A DNA stretch of 64,000 nucleotides from an uncultured bacterium (GCA_905214425.1 CAJMLY010000002.1:62001-126000); one strand, 5' to 3'; positions 42,062 through 50,802 are shown, numbered from the stretch's first letter. Notes: generated by a model from the sequence alone, not told the origin. Made by a program: numbers and translations.

Positions 42062-44554
42062 TTATAGGTAGCGACCGGTAATGCTTGTGGAGCAGGCTGC
42101 GATGTCGCCTGGCGTGCCGGCGCAGACGATTTGCCCGCCGACGTCGCCACCGCCCGGGCCCATGTCGATCACGTAATCGGCGTTACGGATAAGGTCGAGG
42201 TCGTGTTCGATCACGATAACCGTGGCACCCTTGGCGACGAGGCCGTCAAACACGTTCATCAGCACCTGAACATCGAGCGGATGCAGGCCGATCGTGGGCT
42301 CATCGAACACGAATACGGCATCATCCTGCACGCGGCCCATCTCGCTCGCAAGCTTAAGACGCTGCGCTTCGCCGCCCGAAAGCGCCGGCGTGGGCTCACC
42401 GAGCGTGAGATAACCCAAGCCCAGGTCGTGCAAGGTCTGCAAGCGCGCCTGAACCTTCTTGAGTCCCACCGTGGCGTCGAGGGCCTCGTCCACACTCATG
42501 TCCATGAGCTGCGGCAACGTAAGCAGACTCCCGTCCTTGCCCTCGCGATGGATATGCGAAGCCGCGTCTGCATAACGTGAGCCGCGACATGCCGGGCAGA
42601 CGATCTCGACGTCGGGCAGAAACTGCACGTCGAGCGATATCGAGCCCGTGCCATCGCACGTAGGGCAGCGCAGAGTGCCAGTGTTGTAGCTAAAGGCACC
42701 TGCCTTGTAGCCGGCTGCCTTGGCCTCGGGCGTGCGGGCGAAGGCGCGGCGCAGCTCATCATGGATGTCGGCATAAGTCGCCACCGTCGAGCGCACGTTG
42801 GCGCCGATAGGCGTAGCGTCAATCAGGTTTGCGCGGGCAATGCCTTCGGCATCGATCCAACGCACGTGCCCCGGCAGGCGCTCGCCGGCTGCCTGCGCCT
42901 TGAGTGCCGGAATGAGCGTCTCGAGCACCAACGTCGTCTTACCCGAGCCCGAAACGCCCGTCACCGCAACCAAGCGACCGCGCGGGATATCGACTTCGAG
43001 CGGCTTGACGGTATGGATGGCATCGGTTGCCATGCGGATGTGACCCTGGTCGAACATTTCCTCGTCAGTCACCTGCGGGCGCAAGCGCTTGGGCTCGGCG
43101 CGCAAAAACGGCGCGATGCGGCTGCCCCGCGATTGCTCGACCTCGTCTACCGTACCAGTGGCAATCACATTACCGCCGCCCGCTCCGGCAACGGGGCCCA
43201 TCTCGACCAGATAATCAACCTCCGCCAGTACGCGCGTATCGTGGTCGACAACGACCACGGTGTTGCCGTCATCCACCAGATCGCGCATCACGCCCACCAA
43301 GCCGTCGACATTGGCAGGATGCAAGCCGATCGAAGGCTCGTCCAGCACATAAAGCACACCTGTCGATCGGTTGCGCACCACGCGAGCAAGCTGCACGCGC
43401 TGGCGCTCACCCGTGGAGAGCGTGGCACCGGCGCGATCGAGTGAAAGGTACTCGAGACCCAGGTCGACCAGACGACGGGCCGCGCTCAAAAACGAATCGC
43501 ATATATCCGTCGCCATGGGCCACATCTCGGGCGGCAAGGATGCGGGCACCCCGCGCACCCACTCAATCGCCTCGCCCAGCGTCATGGCCGCGGCCTGCGC
43601 CAGATTGATACCGCGCACTTGGGGCTGGCGCGCAGCCTCGGAAAGACGCGTGCCACCACAGTCGCGGCATGGCCCCTCGCGCAAAAAGCGTGCAACGCGT
43701 TTGAGCCCCTTATCGTCCTTAACCTTGGCGAGTGCATTCTCGACGGTATAGACGGCGTTGTAATAGGTAAAGTCGAGCGGCGTGGCGCCCTCGCCGTTTT
43801 TGGGAACGTAGAGAATGTGCTTCTTAACCGCCGGGCCATGGAACACGATGTCGCGCTCTTGAGGTGTGAGCTGGCTAAACGGCACGTCGGTGCGCACGCC
43901 CATCTCGCCAGCCACCTGTTTCATCAGATCCCACATGAGCGTGCCCCAGGGAAGCACCGCGCCCTCGTTGATGGTCTTTGACTCGTCGGGCACCAGGCTC
44001 GCCTCGTCCACCTCGCGCATGACACCGGTGCCGCCACAGGTGGGGCATGCACCGCCGCTGTTAAAGGCAAGGTCCTCGGCGCCCGGAGCGTAGAACTCGC
44101 GGCCGCATGTCGGACACGTGAGCGACAGGCCTGCGGCCACGTTAAGGCTCGGCTCCACGCGCGCCCCGCAGTGCGGGCACACGTGATGGGCGCAACGGCT
44201 AAAGAGCAGGCGCAGGCTGTTGTTGAGCTCGGTCATGGTACCAAAAGTGGAACGCACGCCCGGCACGCTGGGGCGCTGATGCAATGCGAGCGCCGCCGGC
44301 ACGTGCAGCACCTCATCCACCTGGGCGTGCTCGGCCTGCGTCAGACGACGGCGGGTATAGGTGCTGAGCGCCTCCAGATAGCGGCGCGAGCCCTCGGCGT
44401 AAAGAACGCCCAGTGCCAGCGAACTCTTGCCCGAACCCGATACGCCGGCAATACCCACCAGCTTTCCCAGCGGAATATCGATATCGATGTCCTTGAGGTT
44501 ATGGACACGTGCGCCACGCACCTCGATAGCACTTGGTTGTTGCGACACCGTCAT
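42062..44554 (-). CDS. UvrA-like ABC excinuclease subunit (class II, UvrA2)
   Basis: The 830-residue protein has two ABC ATPase modules: first Walker A GVSGSGKSSLALGV, signature LSTGERQRVQLA; second Walker A GVSGSGKTTLVLE, signature LSGGEAQRLKLA. Zinc-finger Cys pairs are present (CPHCGA, CPTCGRE, CPTCGGTG, CPTCDGTG, CPACRGS). It is about 110 residues shorter than housekeeping UvrA, as in UvrA2/DrrC-like proteins linked to resistance to DNA-damaging drugs. The ATG at 44554 overlaps the stop of the GNAT gene (TGATG), so translation is coupled. The main uvrA is presumably elsewhere. Confidence 0.9.
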   Translation of the reverse strand: MTVSQQPSAIEVRGARVHNLKDIDIDIPLGKLVGIAGVSGSGKSSLALGVLYAEGSRRYLEALSTYTRRRLTQAEHAQVDEVLHVPAALALHQRPSVPGVRSTFGTMTELNNSLRLLFSRCAHHVCPHCGARVEPSLNVAAGLSLTCPTCGREFYAPGAEDLAFNSGGACPTCGGTGVMREVDEASLVPDESKTINEGAVLPWGTLMWDLMKQVAGEMGVRTDVPFSQLTPQERDIVFHGPAVKKHILYVPKNGEGATPLDFTYYNAVYTVENALAKVKDDKGLKRVARFLREGPCRDCGGTRLSEAARQPQVRGINLAQAAAMTLGEAIEWVRGVPASLPPEMWPMATDICDSFLSAARRLVDLGLEYLSLDRAGATLSTGERQRVQLARVVRNRSTGVLYVLDEPSIGLHPANVDGLVGVMRDLVDDGNTVVVVDHDTRVLAEVDYLVEMGPVAGAGGGNVIATGTVDEVEQSRGSRIAPFLRAEPKRLRPQVTDEEMFDQGHIRMATDAIHTVKPLEVDIPRGRLVAVTGVSGSGKTTLVLETLIPALKAQAAGERLPGHVRWIDAEGIARANLIDATPIGANVRSTVATYADIHDELRRAFARTPEAKAAGYKAGAFSYNTGTLRCPTCDGTGSISLDVQFLPDVEIVCPACRGSRYADAASHIHREGKDGSLLTLPQLMDMSVDEALDATVGLKKVQARLQTLHDLGLGYLTLGEPTPALSGGEAQRLKLASEMGRVQDDAVFVFDEPTIGLHPLDVQVLMNVFDGLVAKGATVIVIEHDLDLIRNADYVIDMGPGGGDVGGQIVCAGTPGDIAACSTSITGRYL

Positions 44555-45108
44555 CACTCCCCTTCTGCCCGCCCGCACCAGTCTTCGCGGGTCAAATACG
44601 TAAAGTACTCGGTACGCACATCGCCCATAAGCTTGCAGGGCACGTCGCGCTCAACGTGATGCGGCGCGAACCCGCACTTTTGTTGAACGCGTAACGACTT
44701 ATTATTGCCCTCGTAGTATCCGCACCAAAGCGCCTTGCAGCCAAGCGTTTCGAACGCATAGCGCTGCATGGCTCGTACCGCTTCGGGAGCAAAGCCTCGG
44801 CCCCAGAATGGCTTGGCGATCCAATAGCCCACTTCGAGTTCGAGACCGTCATCTCGACGGTTCGACTCGCAGCGAGACGGCATGAGACCGATGCTACCCA
44901 TGGACTCATCCGTCGCAGCCAGGCAAACGGCAAAGGTATGGGGTGCCGCAAAAACTGTCCGAATGATCTCCCTGCTCTCCTCAATGCTTCGATGGGGCGG
45001 CCAGCCCGCAGCCGGTCCCACGTCCGGGTCGCTCGCATATGTAAACAGAATCGCCGCATCCGTCTCGCGCCACGGACGAAGCGTCAATCGCTCAGTTTGA
45101 ATCACCAT
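44554..45108 (-). CDS. GNAT acetyltransferase, RimJ/RimL type
   Basis: The 184-residue protein has the GNAT fold: RLTLRPWRETDA at the start, the acetyl-CoA loop IAKPFWGRGFAPEAVRAM, and KSLRVQQKCGF late. Such enzymes acetylate protein N-termini or small molecules, including antibiotics. It is the first gene of a two-gene operon and overlaps the UvrA2 start by one base. A GAGG site precedes the ATG. Confidence 0.9.
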   Translation of the reverse strand: MVIQTERLTLRPWRETDAAILFTYASDPDVGPAAGWPPHRSIEESREIIRTVFAAPHTFAVCLAATDESMGSIGLMPSRCESNRRDDGLELEVGYWIAKPFWGRGFAPEAVRAMQRYAFETLGCKALWCGYYEGNNKSLRVQQKCGFAPHHVERDVPCKLMGDVRTEYFTYLTREDWCGRAEGE

Positions 45109-45130
45109 GTTTTGACCTCACATCTATCGA

Positions 45131-45160
45131 TGCGACAAAGGGACCGTCCCTTTTCACATT
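45131..45160. repeat. Degenerate GGGAC-core palindrome, TGTGA arms
   Basis: GCGACAAAGGGACCGTCCC followed by TTTTCACATT is a decayed form of the ATGTGAC-arm palindrome. It overlaps the stop codon TAA of the AAA ATPase gene by two bases. Confidence 0.65.
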
Positions 45161-46277
45161 ACTCATGCCATAAAATGCGATCGCGGATGTACGCGCCCAG
45201 CATGGGCACGGTAAACCGGACGAGGCCGTATCCGGCAGCCTCGATGACGCGCTCGCGAATCAGGCTTGCACGATATTTACTCGCCCAGCTCTGGGTGCGA
45301 TCGCAACGCTCAATGATATCCGCCATGCGCGTCGGTTTGCCCTCGTCAGCCGCCATGGCCTCGATAAAGAGACGCTGCGGACTGCGCAACCCGTAATACA
45401 AGGGAGCGTCGATCGCTTCATAGAACTCAGAGACGGCATCGGCGTAGCCAGCCTCGACATCGCACACTTCAATGGCCTGCGAGCCACGCCGGACAGCAGA
45501 GCGCCACATGTAATAGCCCACTAGCTGAACCATATAGGGATGCCCCATGCTCTTGCGCGCCGCAAGGTCCGCCGTCTCCGCATCAACGTAAAGACCAGCG
45601 TCTTTGACCGTCTGGATATACGAATCGCGCACTTTGGGCAAAGAAATCGCCCCCAGCGTACGCTGCTGAGCACGCCGCAAAAACGTCACGCTCGGCTCTT
45701 CGAGCAAGTCATCAACCATACTGGGCAAGCCGGCAAAAACCAGCGCAAGACCGCGCTGGTCGCTATCGGGCAAGCCCGTGGCATCCTGGTCTCCGAGCAC
45801 TTGCTGATAGAGAACGGCAAGAGCCGCCAGCTCCTCGATAGACGCAGACTGCGCCTCGTCAATCGCAAACAGTATGCCCTTGCCTGGACCGAGCTTCTTG
45901 AGGCGCTCGTTGACCAGACCTCGCAACGTCTCGCCCTTTGCTCGCGCCGCCTCGACCGACATCCGGCCAAACGACGGACCGAGCTCCATTGACGTCACAA
46001 CGGGTTTATTCGAGCGAAGCGCGTCGGCCAAGCGGTCGCACAAGCCAAGCGAAGCGGAATCGGAGACAACCGCCCATCCGCGCTCATTGGCTAGGCGTTG
46101 CAGTTCCCGCAAGAGAACCGTCTTGCCGCAACCGCGGTTTCCCGTAATGAGCATGAGCCTTCCGGGGGCACCGGCGCCGTTATCGAGCCCTTCCTCGAAA
46201 TCTTCGATGACCGACTCGCGACCGATGAGCATCGGAGGCCGCTTGCCTGCCGTTGGCTTAAAGGGATTTGGATTCAT
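45159..46277 (-). CDS. AAA-family ATPase with C-terminal winged-helix-like region
   Basis: The 372-residue protein has Walker A GNRGCGKTVLLREL near residue 46 and Walker B ILFAIDEAQ near 137, in an Orc1/Cdc6-like arrangement. The last 100 residues (RSPQRLFIEAMAADEGKPTR ... YGLVRFTVPMLGAYIRD) look like a winged helix. Related archaeal-type ATPases are often regulatory or linked to mobile DNA; the specific role is unknown. AGGAGG precedes the ATG. Three 10-base direct repeats lie 33-63 bases upstream of the start and may be its operator. Confidence 0.85.
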   Translation of the reverse strand: MNPNPFKPTAGKRPPMLIGRESVIEDFEEGLDNGAGAPGRLMLITGNRGCGKTVLLRELQRLANERGWAVVSDSASLGLCDRLADALRSNKPVVTSMELGPSFGRMSVEAARAKGETLRGLVNERLKKLGPGKGILFAIDEAQSASIEELAALAVLYQQVLGDQDATGLPDSDQRGLALVFAGLPSMVDDLLEEPSVTFLRRAQQRTLGAISLPKVRDSYIQTVKDAGLYVDAETADLAARKSMGHPYMVQLVGYYMWRSAVRRGSQAIEVCDVEAGYADAVSEFYEAIDAPLYYGLRSPQRLFIEAMAADEGKPTRMADIIERCDRTQSWASKYRASLIRERVIEAAGYGLVRFTVPMLGAYIRDRILWHE

Positions 46278-46310
46278 GTCGGCCTCCTCGGATTGGCAAA
46301 CCCTGGTAAT

Positions 46311-46340
46311 AGTTATACCAACTTATACCGAGTTATACCA
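46311..46340. promoter_or_regulatory. Three phased 10-bp repeats (operator or iteron)
   Basis: AGTTATACCA, ACTTATACCG and AGTTATACCA follow each other with exact 10-bp period, upstream of the AAA ATPase gene. On the minus strand this reads GGTATAAC/GGTATAAG, which also supplies TATAA-like -10 elements. The helical phasing suggests cooperative protein binding. Confidence 0.6.
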
Positions 46341-46344
46341 ATAG

Positions 46345-46377
46345 CATGTGACAAAGGGGTTGTCCCTTTGTCACATG
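46345..46377. repeat. GGGAC-core palindrome, ATGTGAC arms
   Basis: CATGTGACAAAGGG and CCTTTGTCACATG pair around a short centre. The stop codon TGA and last Met codon of the TetM-like gene are inside the right arm. Confidence 0.85.
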
Positions 46378-48374
46378 TGGCCGAAAAACTCTGCGTCTGC
46401 CGCTCGCCAAGGGCGGAAGGTGGTGGGATCGACCTTTACGTGAGCCGCGGCGGGTGCGTCGTACCATTTGACCGTGTAACCGGCGCCGTGAGAGCAAAAG
46501 ACCGAGCCGGGCGTGTTGGGCAGATCGGCCTCGGGCTCATAGGTGGCCGTCTCGATTACGTGCTCGGCATCATGGCAAGCCGCATAGCCGGCGAACTCCA
46601 GGTAGAGATGCCCGCGACCGCTCGTGTAGGCAGCCACCTCCAGCGCATAATCCTGAACCTCGGATGCCGGCACGCGACCCACAAGCTTCACTCGGTCGCC
46701 CGCCATCGTCGGCGGCTCGTACTCGGCACCCATGCGCGTGGCATCCGAGAGCGCCCGGCCCACGCACTCCCCCGGCACCTCGAGCTCAAAGCGATACCAC
46801 GGCTCCAACAGCACCGCCGCGCCGACCTCACGCGCCTGCATGAGCCCCTGGCGAATCGCGCGGTACGTGGCCTGGCGAAAATCGCCGCCCTCGGTATGTT
46901 TGGCATGCGCGCGGCCGCCCGTGAGCGTAATGCGCACATCGGTGATGGGCGAGCCGGTCAGCGCGCCCAGGTGGTCGCGCTCCATGGCGTTGGTGAGTGC
47001 CAAACGCTGCCAGTTAAGATCGAGCTCGTCGGTCGAGGTCACGGTGCCAAACTGCACGCCCGAACCCGTCGGCAACGGCTCCAGGCGCAAATGTACCTCG
47101 GCATAGTGGCGCAGTGGCTCAAAGTGGCCCACGCCCTCGACCGGCTGCGAAATAGTCTCCTTATAGAGAATACCGCCAGACTCAAACTCGACCGCAAGGT
47201 CAAAGCGATCGACCAGCACCCGCTGCACGACCTCGAGCTGCACGGCGCCCATCAACTGCAGGTGAATCTGCTCCAGATGCGTATTCCAGCTTACGCCGAG
47301 CATGGGATCTTCGTCCGCTAACTCAGTCAATGCTTTGAACACCGTATGGACATCATGTTCGCCCGGAAGCACCGTATAGGTGAGAACCGGCGCAATGACA
47401 GGCGCATCGCCCGCAGGCTCCGCGCCCAGGGCGTCCCCTGGGCGAACGTGCGCAAGGCCTGTCACGGCACAAATACCGCCAGCAGCAACTTCTTGGGCAA
47501 GCTCATACTTCTCGCCGTTATAGATGCGCACCTGGTCGATCTTTTGCTCCCATGCCTCGGCGCCGGAACGTCCGTCAATCATCTGTTTGACATGCAGCGT
47601 GCCGCCGGTCACCTTAACCCAAGCCAAGCGCTCACCGCGATCCCCGCGGCTGACACGATAGACGCGCGCGGCAAACTCCGGAAGCCATGCCTGTTCACGC
47701 ATCAGTGCGCATATGCCGTCCAGCAGCTCGTCCACGCCTTGGTCCTTGAGAGCCGAGCCGGCAAAGCAGGGAAAGAGCTTGCGCTCGGCAACCATGCGCG
47801 ACAGCGTTGCGACAGAAAGCCCACCCGCCTCAAGAAACTCCTCGAGCGCCGCCTCGTCCAACGCAGCAGCGTCCTCTTGAACGGCGCCGCCCGCCAGCAG
47901 TTCGCTGGCATCCAGGCAGCCCTCGGAAAGACGTTGCCCAAGTTGTGCCAGCAAAACATCGCGGCCGGGATTCTCCAAATCGATTTTGTTGATATAGATG
48001 AACGTCGGGATGTCATAGCGCGCAAGCAGGCGCCACAGGGTTTCGGTGTGCCCCTGCACGCCGTCGTTGGCGCCCACAACCAAAATCGCGTAGTCGAGCG
48101 CGCGCAATGTGCGCTCCGCCTCGGCAGAAAAATCGACATGCCCCGGCGCGTCCACGAGCATGACATGGGTATCGCCATGGTCGAGCACGGCCTGCGACGA
48201 GAAAATCGTGATGCCACGCTCGCGCTCGATCGCGTTCGTATCCAGATGCGAATCGCCATCGTCCACGCGGCCGCGCTTGCGAATGCGACCCGCGTTGAAC
48301 AGCATGGCCTCGGCCAACGTGGTCTTGCCGGCATCGACATGCGCCAAGATTCCAACGACCGCTTGCTTCGACAT
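46371..48374 (-). CDS. TetM/EF-G-like ribosomal protection GTPase
   Basis: The 667-residue translational GTPase has G1 AHVDAGKTTL, switch ERERGITI, G3 DAPGHVDF, and G4 NKIDL, then EF-G-like domains 2-5. Length and the absence of an insertion in domain 1 (G') place it with Tet(M/O/W)-like ribosomal protection proteins and their chromosomal relatives. Whether it confers tetracycline resistance cannot be told; a role in relieving ribosome stress is also possible. The start MSKQAVVG at 48374 follows GAGGAGGG. The final codons come from the adjacent palindrome. Confidence 0.87.
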   Translation of the reverse strand: MSKQAVVGILAHVDAGKTTLAEAMLFNAGRIRKRGRVDDGDSHLDTNAIERERGITIFSSQAVLDHGDTHVMLVDAPGHVDFSAEAERTLRALDYAILVVGANDGVQGHTETLWRLLARYDIPTFIYINKIDLENPGRDVLLAQLGQRLSEGCLDASELLAGGAVQEDAAALDEAALEEFLEAGGLSVATLSRMVAERKLFPCFAGSALKDQGVDELLDGICALMREQAWLPEFAARVYRVSRGDRGERLAWVKVTGGTLHVKQMIDGRSGAEAWEQKIDQVRIYNGEKYELAQEVAAGGICAVTGLAHVRPGDALGAEPAGDAPVIAPVLTYTVLPGEHDVHTVFKALTELADEDPMLGVSWNTHLEQIHLQLMGAVQLEVVQRVLVDRFDLAVEFESGGILYKETISQPVEGVGHFEPLRHYAEVHLRLEPLPTGSGVQFGTVTSTDELDLNWQRLALTNAMERDHLGALTGSPITDVRITLTGGRAHAKHTEGGDFRQATYRAIRQGLMQAREVGAAVLLEPWYRFELEVPGECVGRALSDATRMGAEYEPPTMAGDRVKLVGRVPASEVQDYALEVAAYTSGRGHLYLEFAGYAACHDAEHVIETATYEPEADLPNTPGSVFCSHGAGYTVKWYDAPAAAHVKVDPTTFRPWRAADAEFFGHM

Positions 48375-48448
48375 GGCCCTCCTCTTATTACAAGCCCATC
48401 GCACGCGGCGACGGGCATCCTCGTTCCACACTGGATGATACAATTTAC

Positions 48449-48560
48449 GTGCCGGCGGGCGAAGCGGGCCCTATCCCCCGACCGAGCTCATCGCCCCGCG
48501 TTGCCGCGCGGCGATTTTCGTAGGTTCGCGCCTTGCGAAAGCCGGCACCTCCCCTTTTTG
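48449..48560 (+). ncRNA. Candidate structured small RNA
   Basis: A closing helix GTGCCGGC (48449-48456) with GCCGGCAC (48541-48548) encloses internal hairpins ATCGCC...GGCGAT and TTCGC...GCGAA, and a T5 run follows at 48555-48559. A TACAAT -10-like box lies four bases upstream. The 5' part GCGAAGCGGGCC...TCCCC resembles the 5' side of E. coli 6S RNA, but the molecule is much shorter than 6S RNA. Downstream, GGGCTC...GAGCCC may form another helix. No protein frame is credible. Confidence 0.4.
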
Positions 48561-48617
48561 TCTGCCCGGGCTCATCTGGGGCGATAGCAACGCGAGCCCC
48601 ACAACAACGCGTTTTAC

Positions 48618-48645
48618 CAAAAATGGCCCCCTCGGGGCCATTTTC
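48618..48645. terminator. Bidirectional hairpin terminator
   Basis: AAAATGGCCCC pairs with GGGGCCATTTT around CTC, with flanking A and T runs; it could end both the putative small RNA and the minus-strand GNAT gene. Confidence 0.85.
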
Positions 48646-48678
48646 ATTTCGGTGAAACGCTGGTATGTGACTCGGCCT

Positions 48679-49167
48679 TTATGCCTCGCGCAGCCAATCA
48701 AACGCGACGCGCGGCGTACCGTCCGACACATATACGATACCGGCGCGCTTAAACCCGGCCTTGGCGATGGCACCCTGCATAGGCAGGTTGTCTTGGTGCG
48801 TGTCGATACGCAGATGGTCGATACGTTCCTTGGCAAAGGCAAACATCGCGGCCGCAACGCCATGCGTGGTGCCGTCGGATGCCACGCGGTGCAGCACAGC
48901 ATACGGGGCGTCGCCGTGCCACTGGCCGCCCTCGATCGCATCGTAGGAGCTGTCCGGCCCCGGCAGAAAGGCAAACGTCGCTACCACGCGGCCGTCGACT
49001 TCGCACACATAGCTGCCACCGGCAGCGATATCGGCAGCCAGCTGCTCGGCAGAAGGCGTGCCCTCGGGCCACTGCGTGGCGTTGCCATGTGCGCGCATAA
49101 AGGCACGGGCCGCGTCATAGATAGCCATGACGGCAGGAATGTCGGTATCAAGGGTTTTTCTGATCAT
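48679..49167 (-). CDS. GNAT family N-acetyltransferase
   Basis: The 162-residue protein is a single GNAT domain starting MIRKTLDTDIPAVMAIYDAA, with GTTHGVAAAMFAFAKE as the acetyl-CoA loop and HQDNLPMQGAIAKAGFKR late. It likely acetylates a small molecule or protein. Start at the ATG after GTG (GAGGT upstream). It is monocistronic, divergent from the CxxC protein gene. The acceptor is unknown. Confidence 0.87.
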   Translation of the reverse strand: MIRKTLDTDIPAVMAIYDAARAFMRAHGNATQWPEGTPSAEQLAADIAAGGSYVCEVDGRVVATFAFLPGPDSSYDAIEGGQWHGDAPYAVLHRVASDGTTHGVAAAMFAFAKERIDHLRIDTHQDNLPMQGAIAKAGFKRAGIVYVSDGTPRVAFDWLREA

Positions 49168-49244
49168 CACGCGGCGACCTCACGTTTATTGGTATCACTT
49201 TGATTGGGCAATGATACCAGCGTTTGGAGAGAGGCGCTAAGCAG

Positions 49245-49541
49245 ATGGGAAGCAAAAAGCGAGCCGCCTGGTCAAAGGCCAAAAGCGAGTTTTTGGGCGC
49301 TGCTACCGGCGGCGATATGAGCGACCTGTTTGCGCGCGAGGACGAGCGCCGCGACGCCCTGGACGCCGAGCGCGATGAGGCCTGGCGCTACAAATCGTGC
49401 GAGCGCAAAAACCGTTACGACACGCGCGCCGAGGCCGAGGCCGTTATGGCCGACTGCGAAAACCGCGGGCGGCGTGGTTTGGCCTGCTACAAATGTGAAT
49501 ACTGCGGCGGATGGCACCTGACGTCGCACCCTTGGAAATAG
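49245..49541 (+). CDS. Small zinc-ribbon-like protein (CxxC...WHLTS)
   Basis: The 98-residue protein is basic and charged at the N-terminus and ends with CYKCEYCGGWHLTSHPW, a Cys/His knuckle seen in many short actinobacterial and phage proteins. An upstream Cys in SCERKNRYDTRAEAEAVM may complete the metal site. The ATG at 49245 is 11 bases after AGAGAGG; a TTG 21 bases earlier is possible. It may bind nucleic acid; this is inference. Confidence 0.72.
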   Translation: MGSKKRAAWSKAKSEFLGAATGGDMSDLFAREDERRDALDAERDEAWRYKSCERKNRYDTRAEAEAVMADCENRGRRGLACYKCEYCGGWHLTSHPWK

Positions 49542-49589
49542 GCGCCGCATCGGCACGGCATTGACGGAGCGCCAGCCATCGCACGCAAG

Positions 49590-50294
49590 CTACGGGCGCG
49601 GCGGCACCAAAACATCATAACGAACGGCCTTGCCCGCAAGTTGATAGCTCGGCTTAACGCCGGCAAGCAGCGGGCCCTTCACCGGCCGCTTGATAACGAC
49701 TTTGCGCGGATGCACCGCAAGCGCTGCCTGGACCAGCGCCTCCTCATCGGCACACGGTTGCTCCAAATGATGCAAAAGTTGGAACTTCTTTTTAACCGCC
49801 GCGCTCTTGGTGCGTCCGGGAAACATGGGGTCCAGATACACCACGTCGGGAGCCGCGAGCTCGCCCTGCCCGATCAGCTCAGCTGTATGGCGAAGACCGG
49901 CAATGCTATCCTCGCCCGCATGAAGGCGCATGCGAGCCACGGCAACCGCAAGCGCCGGATCATCTGCCGCGCGATCCAAGGCATCCTTGAGAAGCGCCGC
50001 GATCACGCAATCCTGTTCATACAGATCGACGGTAAAGCCCGCAGCCGCCAACAGCAGCGAATCCTCGCCAAAGCCCGCCGTGGCGTCAATCGCCCATGGT
50101 TGCTCGACGCCTTTTGTGCGCGCAGCCTTCACCAGTAGCTCTTGCTGCAAACGGCCCTGCTTGAGTCGTGGCAGCATGCGGCCAAAATCGGCACGCAGCT
50201 CCATCGTGCCGTTGGTGAGCGTGAGGCCCTCGGACGTCCCGGTCAGCTCAAGCCCCGCGGCCCGAGCAACAGAAAAGGGATCGACGACGCCCAT
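49590..50294 (-). CDS. rsmJ: 16S rRNA (guanine(1516)-N(2))-methyltransferase RsmJ-like
   Basis: The 234-residue class I methyltransferase shows the RsmJ pattern: IDATAGFGEDSLLLAAAG (SAM loop), VYLDPMFPGRTKSAAVKK (catalytic DPMFP), and VVIKRPVKGPLLAG. The family methylates G1516 in the 30S decoding region. Length and motifs are normal. It is transcribed toward the CxxC gene. Confidence 0.87.
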   Translation of the reverse strand: MGVVDPFSVARAAGLELTGTSEGLTLTNGTMELRADFGRMLPRLKQGRLQQELLVKAARTKGVEQPWAIDATAGFGEDSLLLAAAGFTVDLYEQDCVIAALLKDALDRAADDPALAVAVARMRLHAGEDSIAGLRHTAELIGQGELAAPDVVYLDPMFPGRTKSAAVKKKFQLLHHLEQPCADEEALVQAALAVHPRKVVIKRPVKGPLLAGVKPSYQLAGKAVRYDVLVPPRP

Positions 50295-50324
50295 GGATAC
50301 TCCTTAACAAGCAAAACGAATACG

Positions 50325-50349
50325 TGGGTGCCGTTTATGTCGGCACCCA
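50325..50349. terminator. Hairpin between the small membrane protein and rsmJ
   Basis: TGGGTGCCG and CGGCACCCA form a 9-bp stem with a 7-base loop, eight bases after the small membrane protein stop codon. No T-run follows, so its function is uncertain. Confidence 0.5.
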
Positions 50350-50357
50350 ACCGTCTG

Positions 50358-50501
50358 CTATTGTCCCACATGCGACATGGTCCACAGCATCGCAATGCAA
50401 AGCACCGCCATCAATCCCGTGCACACGGCAGCGATCACAGAATCACCCATGCGCCTTCCCAACGACCGCGGCTCATGCACTTGCCCTGCTCCGTACATCA
50501 T
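50358..50501 (-). CDS. 47-residue single-span membrane protein
   Basis: AGGAGG lies four bases before the ATG at 50501. The protein begins with a polar part (MMYGAGQVHEPRSLGRRMGD) and has one hydrophobic helix (VIAAVCTGLMAVLCIAMLW) near its end. It precedes rsmJ on the same strand by about 60 bases. The family is not recognised. Coding is supported by the strong ribosome binding site and the transmembrane pattern. Confidence 0.65.
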   Translation of the reverse strand: MMYGAGQVHEPRSLGRRMGDSVIAAVCTGLMAVLCIAMLWTMSHVGQ

Positions 50502-50801
50502 GGCTCCTCCTTGAGACCAGCTCCTTGTTACGGCCTCATCATCGCAGCGCCGCACATGGGCTGCCATCGATTTGGCTTACGTCCAGCTTTCCTTTTTGAA
50601 AGGTTGGCTGTGCAGGCCCCAAGCGCTTTCAGGCGCATGCTTACCCTTCCCGCTCTCGGCGGCAGCGTCGTTAACATCGGTACCTTTGTCATCGTGGTGT
50701 ACGACCCGTTCTTTGTTCAGCAGGCTCACGCCGTTAAGGCCGAGAACAAGGATCGCCTGTAGGCACCCGTCTCCCACAGCCCCCCCTGCAATCAAGCAAC
50801 T
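50502..50801. other. Intergenic region with no convincing gene
   Basis: Open frames exist on both strands in 50570-50795. The plus-strand one ends GTFVIVVYDPFFVQQAHAV..., and the minus-strand one is Gly/Val/Asp rich. Neither has a good ribosome binding site or a recognisable family. It may hold a decayed gene. Confidence 0.3.
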
Positions 50802-50802
50802 A

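Noticed and set aside
48449..48560. Assignment as SRP RNA or authentic 6S RNA
   Set aside because: The SRP tetraloop motif GGAAGGxAGCAG is absent and the unit is far shorter than 6S RNA; left as an unassigned candidate.
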